Made by a program: the position numbers and the translations under genes | Notes under the pieces: model-generated | The model's input: only the letters and a program-made list of their open reading frames with translations | What the model was told of the DNA's origin: nothing | Database searches by the model: none | Source of the DNA: Tetraselmis striata | Taxonomy: Eukaryota; Chlorophyta; Chlorodendrophyceae; Chlorodendrales; Chlorodendraceae | Length of the DNA: 64,000 nt | Assembly (NCBI GenBank): GCA_006384855.1 | Contig: VCJN01000224.1 | Coordinates: 62,001 to 126,000 of the forward strand | Direction of reading: 5' to 3' | Shown here: positions 23,982 to 35,800 of the stretch, in pieces | Layout of the letters: every line of letters begins with the position of its first letter | Numbering within the stretch: the stretch's first letter is position 1

Positions 23982-24345
23982 TGAACGCTAGAATGAATAA
24001 AGGTCAAACATGTGTACAATGGGTCGGTAAGGCATGCTTCAACAGCGCACGTTTGTCTGTGTTACATGCACATGGAATATGATCGTGATATGGTCCGAGT
24101 TGGAAGGCGCGGTGTGTTGTCAAGAGTGTGTGCCCCTGCGGAGCTTCATCATGTCTAGACATTCATCCCAATTTCCATTGTGGCATTATCACAGTCCGCG
24201 AAATCGTGCAGCTAACCTGCAGCTAGAGAGTGCGGGAGTGACATGGCAATGGAGGTACTATGAGAGCACTCGAATACATTACACTGAGGTGGTCACATAT
24301 ACCTTTGGGCTACATCAGCTAGAGCCCTCCAGCCACCTACAATCA

Positions 24346-25572
24346 TCAAAGCGCATCGCTTTGCTGGACAAGGAGAAGTAAAATTCTCGGCCCGCACGCC
24401 GTGATATTATATATCATCAGAGACGCACTCTCATTCCTAGGGGTGCACAGCAGACTCTGCCGGTGTTCAGCATGCCGCCCACGTTGTTGTTGCTCACAGC
24501 GGCTTAGATCACCAGCGGCTTGGGGAAGCCCGGCTCGCCCGTAAATCGCCACCTCTCCCGACTGGTGCACCTTCGCGCCGAGGTCGGTTCGCTGCCCTGC
24601 CGCGTTCTTCTTGCAGCCGAGGGTGTAGCGGTTGGCGGGCGGCACGATGCGCGTGACGGCGCACTCGCGGTACAGCTCGTCCAGGCCGGCGCTCTCCAGG
24701 CACGCCAGCGGCACCAGCACGCCGTCTCGCTGCAGCTGCTGGAAAAGGAAGCCCTCCGCCGCGACGTCGTGGCACGTCTCCTTGGACACGCGCGCAAAGT
24801 AGTGCCCGTTGGAGCCCTTGGCGAAGTCAAAGCCGTGGACGGCGATGGGGGCCCGGGGCAGCAGCTGGATGAGCGCCACCACGCCGGTGCTGAAGAACTT
24901 GGCGGTGAAGTTGAAGTTGGCCTTCCAGAGCTGTTGCTCCCGCAAGTCAAACAGCTTGATCTGCGGCGGCGTGCCGGGGCGGCATCAGCGACGCGGTGGC
25001 CACAGTGTGGTGGCCGGCATGCCAGTCCCGGCATTTGCCGTGGCTGGAGGTGACATTTGACATCCCCAAGCAGGCGCCGCCACTTACCCCCACGCTGGAA
25101 GGGCAGCTTCCTGGTGATCGCCTTGATGCTGTGCGCCGACTTGCGGGAGAGCGCCAGCACCCTGGCCTCCTCCATGCCCCGCAGCAGCCGCATCCCTGGG
25201 AGCTTGGACCCCAACTTTATGTCGAGCTGATTAATCAACCTGTGGGAGGCCAAGGAGGGAACCAACCTGTGAGCACCACCTCCGGGTCGATCTAGCATGC
25301 TGCAACGCAGGCACGTGACTGTTGGCGAAGTTTAGACGTTTACCGTACATTAATATATACAGGTGTGTGGGCATACTGACATTACGTATAAACAGAGAAA
25401 GAGACCGCGTCCATGTAGGAGCTCAGAGGGGTACCGGGAGACGGCAAGGTGGCTGAAGACAATGATGGCACCCCAATTTGATATATGGCTGTAGCAAGAC
25501 ATTACCACAATTATTACGTATTTGCTCCACCCTCTACTCTTCACTCCCCAATCCCCCCCCCCCCCCCCCCGC

Positions 25573-25608
<36 letters not shown>

Positions 25609-25621
25609 TTACGGGTTTTAC

Positions 25622-25670
<49 letters not shown>

Positions 25671-25737
25671 CTATATATATATATCTATATATAGATGTTT
25701 TTATATTTATATTTGTATATATACATATTGTTTTATC

Positions 25738-25768
<31 letters not shown>

Positions 25769-26602
25769 AGATATATATCTATATATCTATATATACATAT
25801 ATACATAGGTGTGTGCGTGTGCGTGAGAGAGAGGGAGGGAGGGAGGGAGAGAAAGACGGAGGGGGGGGAGAGGCGGTGGGCATGCGCAGCCTCGCTCACC
25901 ACGAGGTGGTTTTGTTGCCCACCCAGCGCTCGTAGCCCTCAACTTCGAAGCGATTGAATCGCACGACGTGCCGGAAGCGGCCAACCGCACCCCCGTACTC
26001 GCGCGCCAGCACGCTCGTGCCGTGCCCCATCACCAGTGTCTGCGCCATCATCCGCACATCACGCAGCGCCTCCAGCTCGCGCCCCGCTGCCGCCGCCTCA
26101 CTGAGCCAGGTGGGCAGCGTTCCGCCCAGGCGGTCTCGGTCCCGCGGCTCGTCGCTGTAATGCGTGAAGGTGTGGGGCCGCCACCTGGCCATCACCACAG
26201 CCGTCAATCCCATCCCGCTATCCGCTCGCAGAAGAACCGCGCTGGGCGGATGCTGCGTGGCGTTGCGCCATTCGTACACGTGGCAGAATGGGGCTGCGTT
26301 GTCGCCCAGAGTTGTGCCTATGTGCAGGCCAAGGAGAGGATGTGTGTGTGGCGGGGGGGGGGGGGGGGGGGGGGGGGACACGCCAGCTGATCCCGCGGAC
26401 GGGGAGGGCAGGCGGAGCAGCCCTCGCACCTGAATAGCCGATGGCGGTCCGCGGCGCTATCCCCGCCGGCCGGTTGGGCGTCCCCATTGCGCACTTGGAG
26501 GTGCACCTTGGCACGCATGGCAGCATCCACATGTCCAAGGGACAGCAGCACCAGCGCCACTGGCAGCGCGAGGGCGGCCAGGAGCTGCGCTGTGTTCCGC
26601 AT
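24346..26602 (-). CDS. Sialyltransferase-like glycosyltransferase (GT29-type)
   Basis: A type II Golgi enzyme is predicted. Exon 1 (26602-26430) encodes a short N-tail and a signal anchor ([19 protein letters not shown]). Exon 2 (about 26317-25900) carries [17 protein letters not shown] and [21 protein letters not shown], which match the shape of sialylmotif L. Exon 3 is 25239-25088. The last exon (from about 24975) has [18 protein letters not shown] and GHYF, matching sialylmotif S and the later His motif. Exon 2 joins exon 3 in phase. Exon 1 to 2 and exon 3 to 4 are each off by one base; the second mismatch is next to a run of five G. The gene is therefore a pseudogene, or misassembled, or uses a splice site I missed. 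The substrate is unknown, since plants and algae generally lack sialic acid and their GT29-like enzymes have other donors or acceptors. TGTAA (minus) is at 24289-24293. Confidence 0.65.
25551..25855. repeat. Compound microsatellite in the GT29-like gene intron
   Basis: A C run (about 25552-25570) is followed by CT repeats, about 190 bases of mainly TA/ATCTATA repeats, GATA repeats near 25750-25771, and then GTGC and GAGG-GAGA repeats. All are within the intron between exons 2 and 3. Confidence 0.9.
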
Positions 26603-27608
26603 TTGTGCGGCAAGCCCTGTGTTTGAGTCAGTGGTAAGCACCCGAGCTATGTTAGCGGGCGATGGAGGGGAGGGCCATGAATGGGGAGGGGGCTGTCGGT
26701 GGTGAACCAAGTCTATGCAAGCAGCTAGCAGATTGACAGAGGTTCAAGGTAAAACACTGCACCCATGGCCACCCCTCCCGCAGCAGGATCCCAAGCGTTC
26801 CGTCACAACCCGTCACACAGCGCTACATATGTGCCGCGCAGGATGCCACCGCTAGTCGCTTTCGATAATGTCTGACGAAGGGGTGCAGGGCGCCAAATGT
26901 CCCCCACCCCTCTCCTTGTCGGAAAACAAAACCGCCCCTGACAGCCACCGCGCGCGCCATGCCTGCCTCTGAATCCCCCCCCCCTCCGCTGTGCTTGCCC
27001 ATGGCTGAGGAGCAGCTGCCGGAGGCTGGAAGCGACCCCTGCCTGCCTCTCCGCAGCGACCCTTCAGCGGTTGCCGACCCGTCAGCGGTAGGACTGCTCC
27101 CCTCGACCCCCCCCCCCCCCCCCCCCCCCCCGAAACCCCGTTTGACCGCCTCGCGATTCAAAGCCCACTCGCAAAGTATAGCGGTCACCTGCTGCGGAAA
27201 GCAATTATGCGCAGTATTACCAAGTGTTAGGAAGTGACGCAAGCCTTGGCACTTGGGAGGCACAGCGGCACCACCTGCAGCTCGTGGCTTTAGGCGACGG
27301 GGCGAACAGGCGCGCAGCGCGTCATATCTGGTCCGCAGGTCGACCCCTTCGCCGAGGCGACGTAGTACCTGCTCGCCAAGCGCCAGGTTATACTCGGCAC
27401 GTCACCCGGCGTCCGTGAATTTCTTTGCGAGGAGATATTCGTTGGGAGGCTGAGTCGGGGTAGACACAGTCAAAGCACTTCTTGCCCGCCTGTCTCGCGA
27501 GCGGAGCAAGTGCGTCATCCAGCGTGCGGCAGTAGTGCAAATAGTAAAACGAAATGTATGCCCGATAGCGCGCGGCCCCGCCGAACCACCGCCGCTCGGC
27601 GAGCGCGG
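26603..27608. other. Intergenic region
   Basis: The first 200 bases should hold the promoter of the GT29-like gene. A short plus-strand frame at 26959-27109 (acidic, Pro-rich, ending before a C run) could be an isolated exon, but nothing joins to it. On the minus strand near 27560-27440 a frame with YLHYCRTLDDALAPLARQAGKKC looks protein-like. It ends in stops and may be a fragment of a gene or a transposon. Confidence 0.4.
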
Positions 27609-27619
27609 GAAATACAGGT

Positions 27620-28174
27620 TTGTTTTTTTCGCCCCCGGGACAGGACTGGCACCAGTGAAACCCTTGCAGCGTCTCTACGACGGCCGTTTAGGCAGCAATC
27701 CAGTTACGGAAAGCCCTGGGTAGGCGACGCTCCGTTATAGTCATCAAGCAAATTGCCGAAGCATTTCGCAAGACTAATTGGAAGCCAGTGACGGAATTTC
27801 CAACACTGTTAGATCACCGTCTAAAACACTGCCATCAAAATACCCGGCACTGACCACGAAAGGTCCGCCCTACCCGTTTGGGCGTCGGCCCATTCGAGTA
27901 ATGCGAGTTGGGGCAAGCCCCAACCCGCGGAGCAAAGCATTTCGGGAGTGCGATACATGTGCAACAAAAAAAGCAATGTGAGGGAGGGCCCGACGCCATA
28001 GCTGGAAAAATTTCCCATTCCCAGTAAAATCCAGGGCGCCGTGAAGGGAGGGGGGGACCCCGCCCAAAATAAAGGCAGTTAAGTCCTCAGGCGTTGACGC
28101 AATAACCTGACTACTAATAAAATCCCTGAACTCCGGAACTAACAACCCAAAATTATGACGGTGATACCCCCACC
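27620..28174 (-). mobile_element. 5'-truncated LINE (copy A), minus orientation
   Basis: The protein-coding end of a non-LTR retrotransposon is read on the minus strand (GYHRHNFGLLVPEF, PPSLHGALDFTGNG, LPHIAFFVAHVSHSR). It is followed by a 3' UTR that ends CCTGTCCCGGGGGCG plus an A tail (Ts at 27622-27629 on the plus strand). It is near-identical to copy B at 39805-40640 over its whole length. Direct repeats GAAATACAGGT at 27609-27619 and 28175-28185 are its target-site duplication, showing a recent target-primed insertion with 5' truncation. Confidence 0.92.
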
Positions 28175-28185
28175 GAAATACAGGT

Positions 28186-30879
28186 ACACCTGGGCCACAC
28201 ACACATATACTTTTTGGTTACAGGGAGAGCGTCAAGAGAATGCACGCAAAGTACTGGGGAAGGAAAAAGCCTACATTTAATTAAGCAGGTACACACACAC
28301 ATCGTTCATCAGCAGTATATCGCGAATTTAGCGACTGTCCACACCATTCCACACAAGTCCCAGGCTCCTTTTTCGCCGAATAATCCGAGCTTACGAATGG
28401 TAGGGCAGCTGAATATAGGGTTTATGACCTGAAATCCTGGAATATTGCACATTTATGCTCAGCCGTTACCACCAGCATAGGGTGTAAGCAACCCCTTTGG
28501 TCCTAACAAGTGCCCTACATGAGTGGCACTTGCGCCACACTGAGCGTTTCCAGCACCCCCACAACAACGGGGGTTGGTGCCCAGCACGCCATGCCGCGCA
28601 TGCGTAGACCATTGCATGATGGGATGGCCATGGGTGGGCGAGGAAACACGTCAACACAAGGGCTAGGGCATTTTTGCTTGGGGTGGGGCCATAGTGCACG
28701 ATGTGGCGTGATACCATCGCCACTGTTGTGCCGCCTTGTGGTGCAGCTCTCAAACTCGCGGTATCGCTAAGTGGGTTGCGAGGAAACGTCATAATGTTTT
28801 TAATAAATACCAATAAAAACTACATACGCGAGCATGGCTACAAAGTCCACAGTGGCAGCACTGCCATCCGAGGCCATGTAGGCACTTTTCGATTTTGTGA
28901 AATAATATGTCGAAATATGACGTCCGTGCCAGCGTGCGGTCAACACGTTGTGCCAGGCGTGAAACTTCACACCAAGGGGGTCTCAAAACCTGATACACGG
29001 TGGCGGGACAGTGTATTGTATGTACTTGTGCGTGGACCACTCATACTTGGCACGTACCCCCTTAAGCGATGCCCACGGCCGCCATGCCGGATCCCCCCTT
29101 TCACAACATTATTTCCACCAGCATCGACGCATTCAGGTGCACGTCATTGCCGCCCCTCTGGGCTCACCATGGCGCGCTATGAGCAATCATGCGGCCATGC
29201 ACTGCTATTTAGAAAAGCTTTGGGCTGCCTAGGACAAGGGGGCCGCGAGAACCCGCCTCTCCCCCTTGCGCGTGCAACGATCACAACCGCTTTTTGTCCA
29301 TGATTCTGGCCATAAACCATCATCATCGACACGTAGGGCTTGGGCAAGGTCGCGACTGACATAATTTCAATGCCTTACGCGTATGGTGGATAGTGATCAT
29401 ACCGAGGGTGATGTGGTATGAGTACTACGGGGGCAGTGGTGTCCCGTGCCTATTTGTGCAAACGAGTGGCGCAATTTGCGGTTTTGAAGCGCTAGCGCCA
29501 CAGGCCCTGCGTTTGCGTGAATGAACGCGTTGACGGCAACGGCCACCGCGTGGCAATATGGGGTGTATCGCGCTATCGCGGCATTTCCCCATAGCCGTAC
29601 GACCCGGAGTCGTAAACGCATGCACGCGCGCACGCACGGTCTCAGTGTAGCCGCGCGTGGCGGGCATGTGGATCAAATTCGCAAACCCCGTGCATACTTA
29701 TATGGAGGGGTGTGTTAATAATAAGGCGGACGAAGTAGTCGGTGATACCATTTGAAGTGCGGATACCCCGCGAACATCCCCGAAGAGAAATTCAGGGCTG
29801 CCGTTGTCTGGAGGCACGGAAGAGGCACGGTAAACCCAAAAATTGATTTCTTGGCCCAATAGCGACTAAGGTCTATTTCGTCGACTTCGGAGCGCGCTGT
29901 GGTGACAGTGGCGGCGAAATGACGTTTTTGGAAGGAGCGGCACGGTCGCGCGCAACGCGCGCTCTCCGCTTAGCGGTCGGCGTTTTAACAATAATGTAAC
30001 AATAATGACAATAATAATAATGCTATAATTCCACGCCTATCGACTGCTGGTGCTACAGCCGAAGCAGCTGAAGCGTTGAGCACCAACGGGCAACAACCGC
30101 AGCAGCATCGGAGGAGGAACAGCAAGCGACACTAGGTCTGGATGTAGTGGGCCGCGGGGGTCGTGGGAACCTCGGCTATCAACGGTTAGGGGATATGCAA
30201 GATCCGGTTCAGTTCCGGCTTCGCCCACCTCGCCCGATTAGCCAGAGGAGTAGGAGTCATGTATAAGGTATTGACTGCTCATCGATATTTTGGAATGCAA
30301 AGGAAGTTGTAGGCGGCACCTCAGACTGGCGAAGACTACCGTGCGGCAGGGGCCACTTCGAGCAAACTGTGTAATGCATTATGTTGAAATACGAAATGCG
30401 AGTGGCCCAGCCCCACCAAAAAGAAACTTATGAGATGCGACAACAGACACGGCCTGCGGCGCGAGTCGCAGAAAAAACGGCCCTTGTGCTGTGACAGCCG
30501 GCCGCAGGATTTCCGCCACGTCGGAAACGCACGAGCCCGCTCGTCCCACTTGTTTTGATACCGCTCCACCACCCCCATTTCTATGCCCTATCTCGGCGGT
30601 GGTCTCTACCCGCAGTCGTCCCGCTACGCCGTTGTCGTGTCGGGCACGGGTTCCTCCCCCCTCCCCCCCCCCCCCCCCCCCCTCCACCACCACTCGCCCC
30701 GACTGCCCGTCGACTGATGTGGTCGGCGGCGCGCGGGGTATATGCATAGGGGCTGTTACCAAGCCCAGGCGCCGTGGCCTAGAGCCGCCGCTACAACGGT
30801 CTATCCTAGGTGCGGTTAATCGTCGGCGCATGACCTTTATGGCATGCATGGGGACTAGGGGCCCTCGGGACGCCGCTCT
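28186..30879. other. Unassigned region, possibly the 5' part of the LINE
   Basis: Frames are short. Several on the minus strand at 29397-29676 and on the plus strand at 28701-29303 resemble nothing known to me. A frame near 30040-30240 has Gln/Arg-rich stretches. A C run lies at 30666-30682. Because the LINE reverse transcriptase starts just downstream on the plus strand, some of this may be its decayed 5' half, but I see no clear endonuclease motif. Confidence 0.4.
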
Positions 30880-32887
30880 AGCGTCGGCACATTTTGTTGT
30901 TGCACGGCATAGGGCTCGGACATTACTACGTAAAAACCGCCGCCGCCAGCGGGAGCGGGCCGTGCAAAAAGCGGTTCAGGATTTTAAAAAGGGGGGTGGG
31001 AGACGGGAGTCCTGGTAGTGGACGCGTTCCCTAAGGGTTCATTTGAGGGCGCAAACGACCAGCCAATGCACGATCCGGTATCGGGGGTACTTCATACCGA
31101 GCCGGGCGAAATCAATGCGTGCTGGGCGCGGCACTATCGGGGGTTGCTGCGTGACCTCCACCCCCTAGCACAACGGCTTGCGATATACCGTGCGGCGTGG
31201 TCACACCGCCACGGTACATCGCCACCCATTTCCCCCGCACTGAATGGGATCAATGGGAGGAACTAGTCAAGGCTCTTAGGCGTTTAAAGAAGAATAAGGC
31301 CCAGGGACATGATGGGATTACTGCGGAAGCTTTAAAATTGGCTATGTACGCCCCGTATACCCATTTTGGCAAGGCATACTCATAGGAGGACGCTTGTGCT
31401 TAAGGGGGAGAGAGTGTTTTACTCCATTTCCCTTTAGCCATAATGTTCTGCTATACTAGCAGGTATAACTCCCCGCAAAGGTAGTACGACTACGCATCCG
31501 CGGAGTCGCTGTATATATTAGTATTGCGGGTATAAATATTAGTAGTATAAGGCCGAAGACTGTTCTGGAATTCTCTAGAGTTCTCTGACTCAAGCCTTAC
31601 GTGGCTAACACAGCACGGGTATCCCATGACACCCGGCTAACATAGCACAGGTATGACTATGACCTCGGCGGGTATAAATACCGCCTCGGACAAGTCTACT
31701 AGGTAGAATTCAGAGACAGAACTATAACCCAGGAACCCCTGTAACCAGAAGAGATTGGCCATACTTTCTAAATCCTTCCGCTGCATCCTAAAGGGCCTAA
31801 AGAACAGGCTTAAGCTAGAGCCTAACATTACTGGCCTTAATTATCGGGATATCGACTAAGAGCTATATCCCCCAGCACTGGCGTAGCTCGGCCATAGTAT
31901 CGGCGCCCAAAGAAGGCGACTCGAACGTTATGGACCATTATATGGGTATTTCGATTATGGGTGCCGCTATGAAACTCATTATGACCATATAAGGACGACG
32001 TCATTAGTTCATTACCCAACGCTTGCGAGACGTCTACTAAGCTAAAGGGATAATCCGCCTTGGCAAGCGGGTTTTATGCGGAATGAGGGCCCCATGCAAG
32101 TCGCCAAGTTGTTCGATATCGCGCGCGGCTCGTCGCCAAGCGGCAGGTCTACCCAAGTACGCGGGTTTTTATTGACTTTGGAAGGCATATGACACCGTAC
32201 CTCATGAGCTTCTATTCCAAAACTACAAGCCATAGGAGTCACGGGTAATATGCTAGCTTTATCAAAACTTTTACGTGGAGAGTACGGTACGGGTTAAGAC
32301 AGGGGTGTTCCCCGGGAACACTATCAAACCCATACCCATAGAGCGTGGCCTCCGACAGGGGTGCCCCGCTTCCCCCATCCCATTTAAAATATTTATTAAC
32401 GATATATTCGATGGGGTAGAACATCTAGGGTGTGATGTACCAAGGTGCACCAAGTAACACATTAGCGGCAAGGCAGCCACTAAGGGTGCCATGTTAGTTA
32501 TACGCGGACGACGCGGTTGGTCTCACATGCTCGTTCGATAACCTGCATGCCATGTTCGCGTACTTCGCAATGGGCGGAGGACCGTTTTATGGGGTTTGGG
32601 GTTCTGAAGTGTGAGGCATCATGCCGACATTCCGACGAGACCGCGTTACGCGAACAAGCTGCCCGATAGCAGTTTGGGGGGTAACGGGTACCGGATGTAA
32701 ATGAATATAGGTATTTGGGTACGGTCAATAACTCGGATTTAGGTACGCGGCACATGGTAGACGACCGGCTTAAGAAGGGTAAACGTGCCATCCAGGCGCT
32801 TGATTCGGTACTAGTTGGTGGACGGGACATAGATCCTATTAATGTGCGTGTGTCTTTCTTTAAAACCTGTGTACTACCGGTTCCACT
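30880..32887 (+). pseudogene. LINE reverse transcriptase relic (5' part)
   Basis: Scattered plus-strand frames follow the order of a LINE ORF2. A basic run (ARHRARTLLRKNRRRQRE) comes first. Then LRRLKKNKAQGHDGITAEALK is the RT entry motif, followed by FIDF-KAYDTVPHELL-like and GLRQGCPASP segments. A YADDAVGL catalytic box is near 32500, and RLKKGKRAIQALD follows. Many stops and frameshifts separate them, so the copy is dead. The reading order continues at 38734 after the inserted element. Confidence 0.8.
31444..31827. repeat. Possible solo LTR inside the LINE
   Basis: A 384-base block starts TGTTCTGC and ends CTAACA. It contains two TATAAATA-type boxes and a near-repeat of GCTAACA(C/T)AGCAC(G/A)GGTAT. 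It interrupts the LINE between the KNKAQGHDG segment and the next RT segment. No target-site duplication is visible, so the borders are a guess. Confidence 0.3.
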
Positions 32888-35800
32888 CATCGAAACGTGG
32901 TCCGCTTAACCGCGCTTACTAAATAGTAAGCTCGAGTAAGCCCATGCATGTAGCAAGCTTAACCCCCGCTTAACGTTAAGCGCCGCAGTATTTGATTTCA
33001 GGCTGGAGGCATGTGTACGGCAGCGATGTTTTGCACTGAGTACTAGAGAATAGCGTGACGAGTAGCGCCACGAGTAGTCGCGAGTCATCACTATAGGGCA
33101 CTAGTAGTCGCGAGTCGTCACTATAAGGTACGGCGGGAGTGGCACGAGTACAGTAGTACTTAGCGATACTCTAGAAAATCACAAAAGCGGGGCAGTAAGC
33201 GCGATTACTCCGCGACTACTCGCGAGTAGTCGCGGGGGTTCAAACATAACGGGGTGGAGCTTCATTATTGTTCGCCACATACCGACATTGTGATAAAGAC
33301 AGCGGAAATGAATTTCATTGGGGCGGCGGATGGTTTGAGGTTTTATCAGAGCAGAAGTGCAAGGCTGGATGTTGCCAACCCAACAGCCAATGAGAGTTTT
33401 CTAACTATAGTTAAGCGCATTTAAGCACGCTTAATCCTATTTGGCAAATTTGACAAGTGAGTATCGGTCACTTTCAGTTTTATGCAGGTGGGGTCGGACA
33501 CGGTGCGAAAGTACTGGGAAACAAACCAGAAAATGTAATTACATGGGACCTCTAGTGCCCGCGGCCACCTACCGCCGCGGCGCGGCGGCCTGCTACTGCT
33601 GCCCGGGGGTTGCGCTGCGGCGGGCCTCTTCTGCCCGGTATGCCTCGGCCCCGTGGCTGCGGCTTGTGGGGTGGTGTTGTCCATCGCCATGCATGCCATC
33701 CGCTGCCCACGGCTAAGGTGATGGCTGCTCGTGGGTTGCTTGCATGTTGCTGCCGCTCGCAGATGCGCTTGCTTTTGTTGCCGACCAACTTGCATCCTCG
33801 CCGTATCAACGAAGTTGGAGGTCACACGCACACGCCCGACTGAAGCCGTTGGCATGTTGGTCATATCATGCAGCCGGGGGGGGGGGGGGGGGGGCTCGAG
33901 CAGCACGGGGGATGGGAGCTGGACGCTGAACGGTGGAGGGGGCTGGAGCCGGTAGATTGCACCTGCAGTGGTTGCCGTCCATGTCGATGCCGGGCCTAAG
34001 TTGAAATAACAAAAGACAAATCTTTCAGTCGTTGTGACGTCGTCGTGCATAAGGCCGCACGCGTGCAAGCAGCAAGCACCAACTACACTGAAATCTCGGA
34101 CTCGCCTTTCCACGGCGGAGATTATGGTAGGGTTGGCATCGCCAAGGAGAGGGCACTGTATGTTGATCAAGGCGGCAGCCTCCTCGGCCTCGGTCAGGTA
34201 GGGGGGCGCTTGAATATGTTGCCGGCAGCTAAGCGAAATCTAGCTGCCGCCAGCTGTTCCTTACCCCAGTGGCACACGAAACGTGCTTCATAGCCCTCGT
34301 CCGTCCCTCGAGTCTTCAGCGTCCTCCAGGCACGTGTACACGTTCACCTCTTGCACTGTCTCGAGTTCGGTGTTGTTGAGAGCGCATAGGCGTGCATGAG
34401 TCAACGGCATGCCTACTTTGACCTCGGCATCCTCGGTTGACGACAACATGAAGCACGTCACATAGTAGAGGAGGGGCGGACCCTGCGGTAGTGGTAGAAC
34501 CTGAGGCGGCCCATACTCCGGGGGGAGGCGGGGGGGCTGTCTTCGCCGGCGGAGAGAAACGCTATGCCTCCAGACGTCGTCATGGTCGCGGGGGGTGGCG
34601 ATGGTGGTGAAGTGCTGGCTGACTCCAAGTTGTGCGATGTCAATGGGCGGTATGCCAGTCAATACTGTTGCTGTCATTACCACTTAGTGATCAAGTGATA
34701 TGGAACCCGGCAAGAAGTGATGCGGTGCTGTAGTATTACTGTATGTACTGTACATCAACACCTTAAGGTGGTTACAGTACCTGGTACTTGGGTACCGGGG
34801 CCGACACAAATCAGTCATGCAAACAGACGCACAATACCACAACCCTTAAATAATGCTGTGAACTACTAGCAATATGGAGATGCATCAACACACGGTCAAA
34901 CAAATCATGGCATGACAGGAAATGATCAATACTACAGAGTACATACACATAAATCCTTGTTGGTTACAACGGTCGATGAGGCATATATGATATTATGCTC
35001 TGTCGCGGCTCCCATAATGTCAACACACATTGCGCGGCATGATGTCTCATGTATGACATTCCTGAAAATCATTAATGAAGCAGATATAAATGAATGCAAT
35101 TGGCAGACAAAATTTTGGAAGGATGTATTTCCGTTACAATTGGAAACCCTAGGCCCACCCGACGCCTATATTTATATTTCCTGCGCCAACAATATATTAT
35201 TCTACGTAAACATACTGCGCAGCAACTTGATGTACTAACACTCAGGATATCGGCCTACCGCCCTGCGCTGCCATGCCCCTAGAGACATTTGAAGCGCTAA
35301 TCATGCATGCTTATGAGCCGCAATGCATGCTGGAGCAGCACGCTGATGTTGTTACGGCTGCTTTGCAGCGCCGCCATCGCCATCGTCCAGATCATCGGGG
35401 CAGGCGGTGGTGTCCTTGGCATATATAAGAGTGCTTCACATTAGGAAGCCCACCAGGTGAAAGTAAAATCAACAATATCATGTCGCTCGGTGTCCAAATA
35501 ACATATGAGATAACGGTGAAATGGCAACTTGCTTGCTTGGGGCGTTGCTGACCTGCCGCATTATATGCATGGGTGCAGCATCAGCAACGGCCATCTCGCG
35601 CCGCCGACCCCCGCCCGCAATGCTGGCGGAAATCGCCTCTTTCCAGGTGTATGTGACCAGCCAGCCTTGCACGATGCCGGGTGGGAAAACGGAGCCCGAC
35701 CGGAAGTAAGACTGCATTCACAGCGCCTTCCCAAATCCTGGTGCTGATTGGGGCTGATGGAAGCCGACTCCCACGGTAAGCGTCTCCAACTGCGAAGACA

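Noticed and set aside
25478-25902. Several Tyr/Ile-rich small frames
   Set aside because: They are microsatellite translations (TA, CT, GATA) inside an intron.
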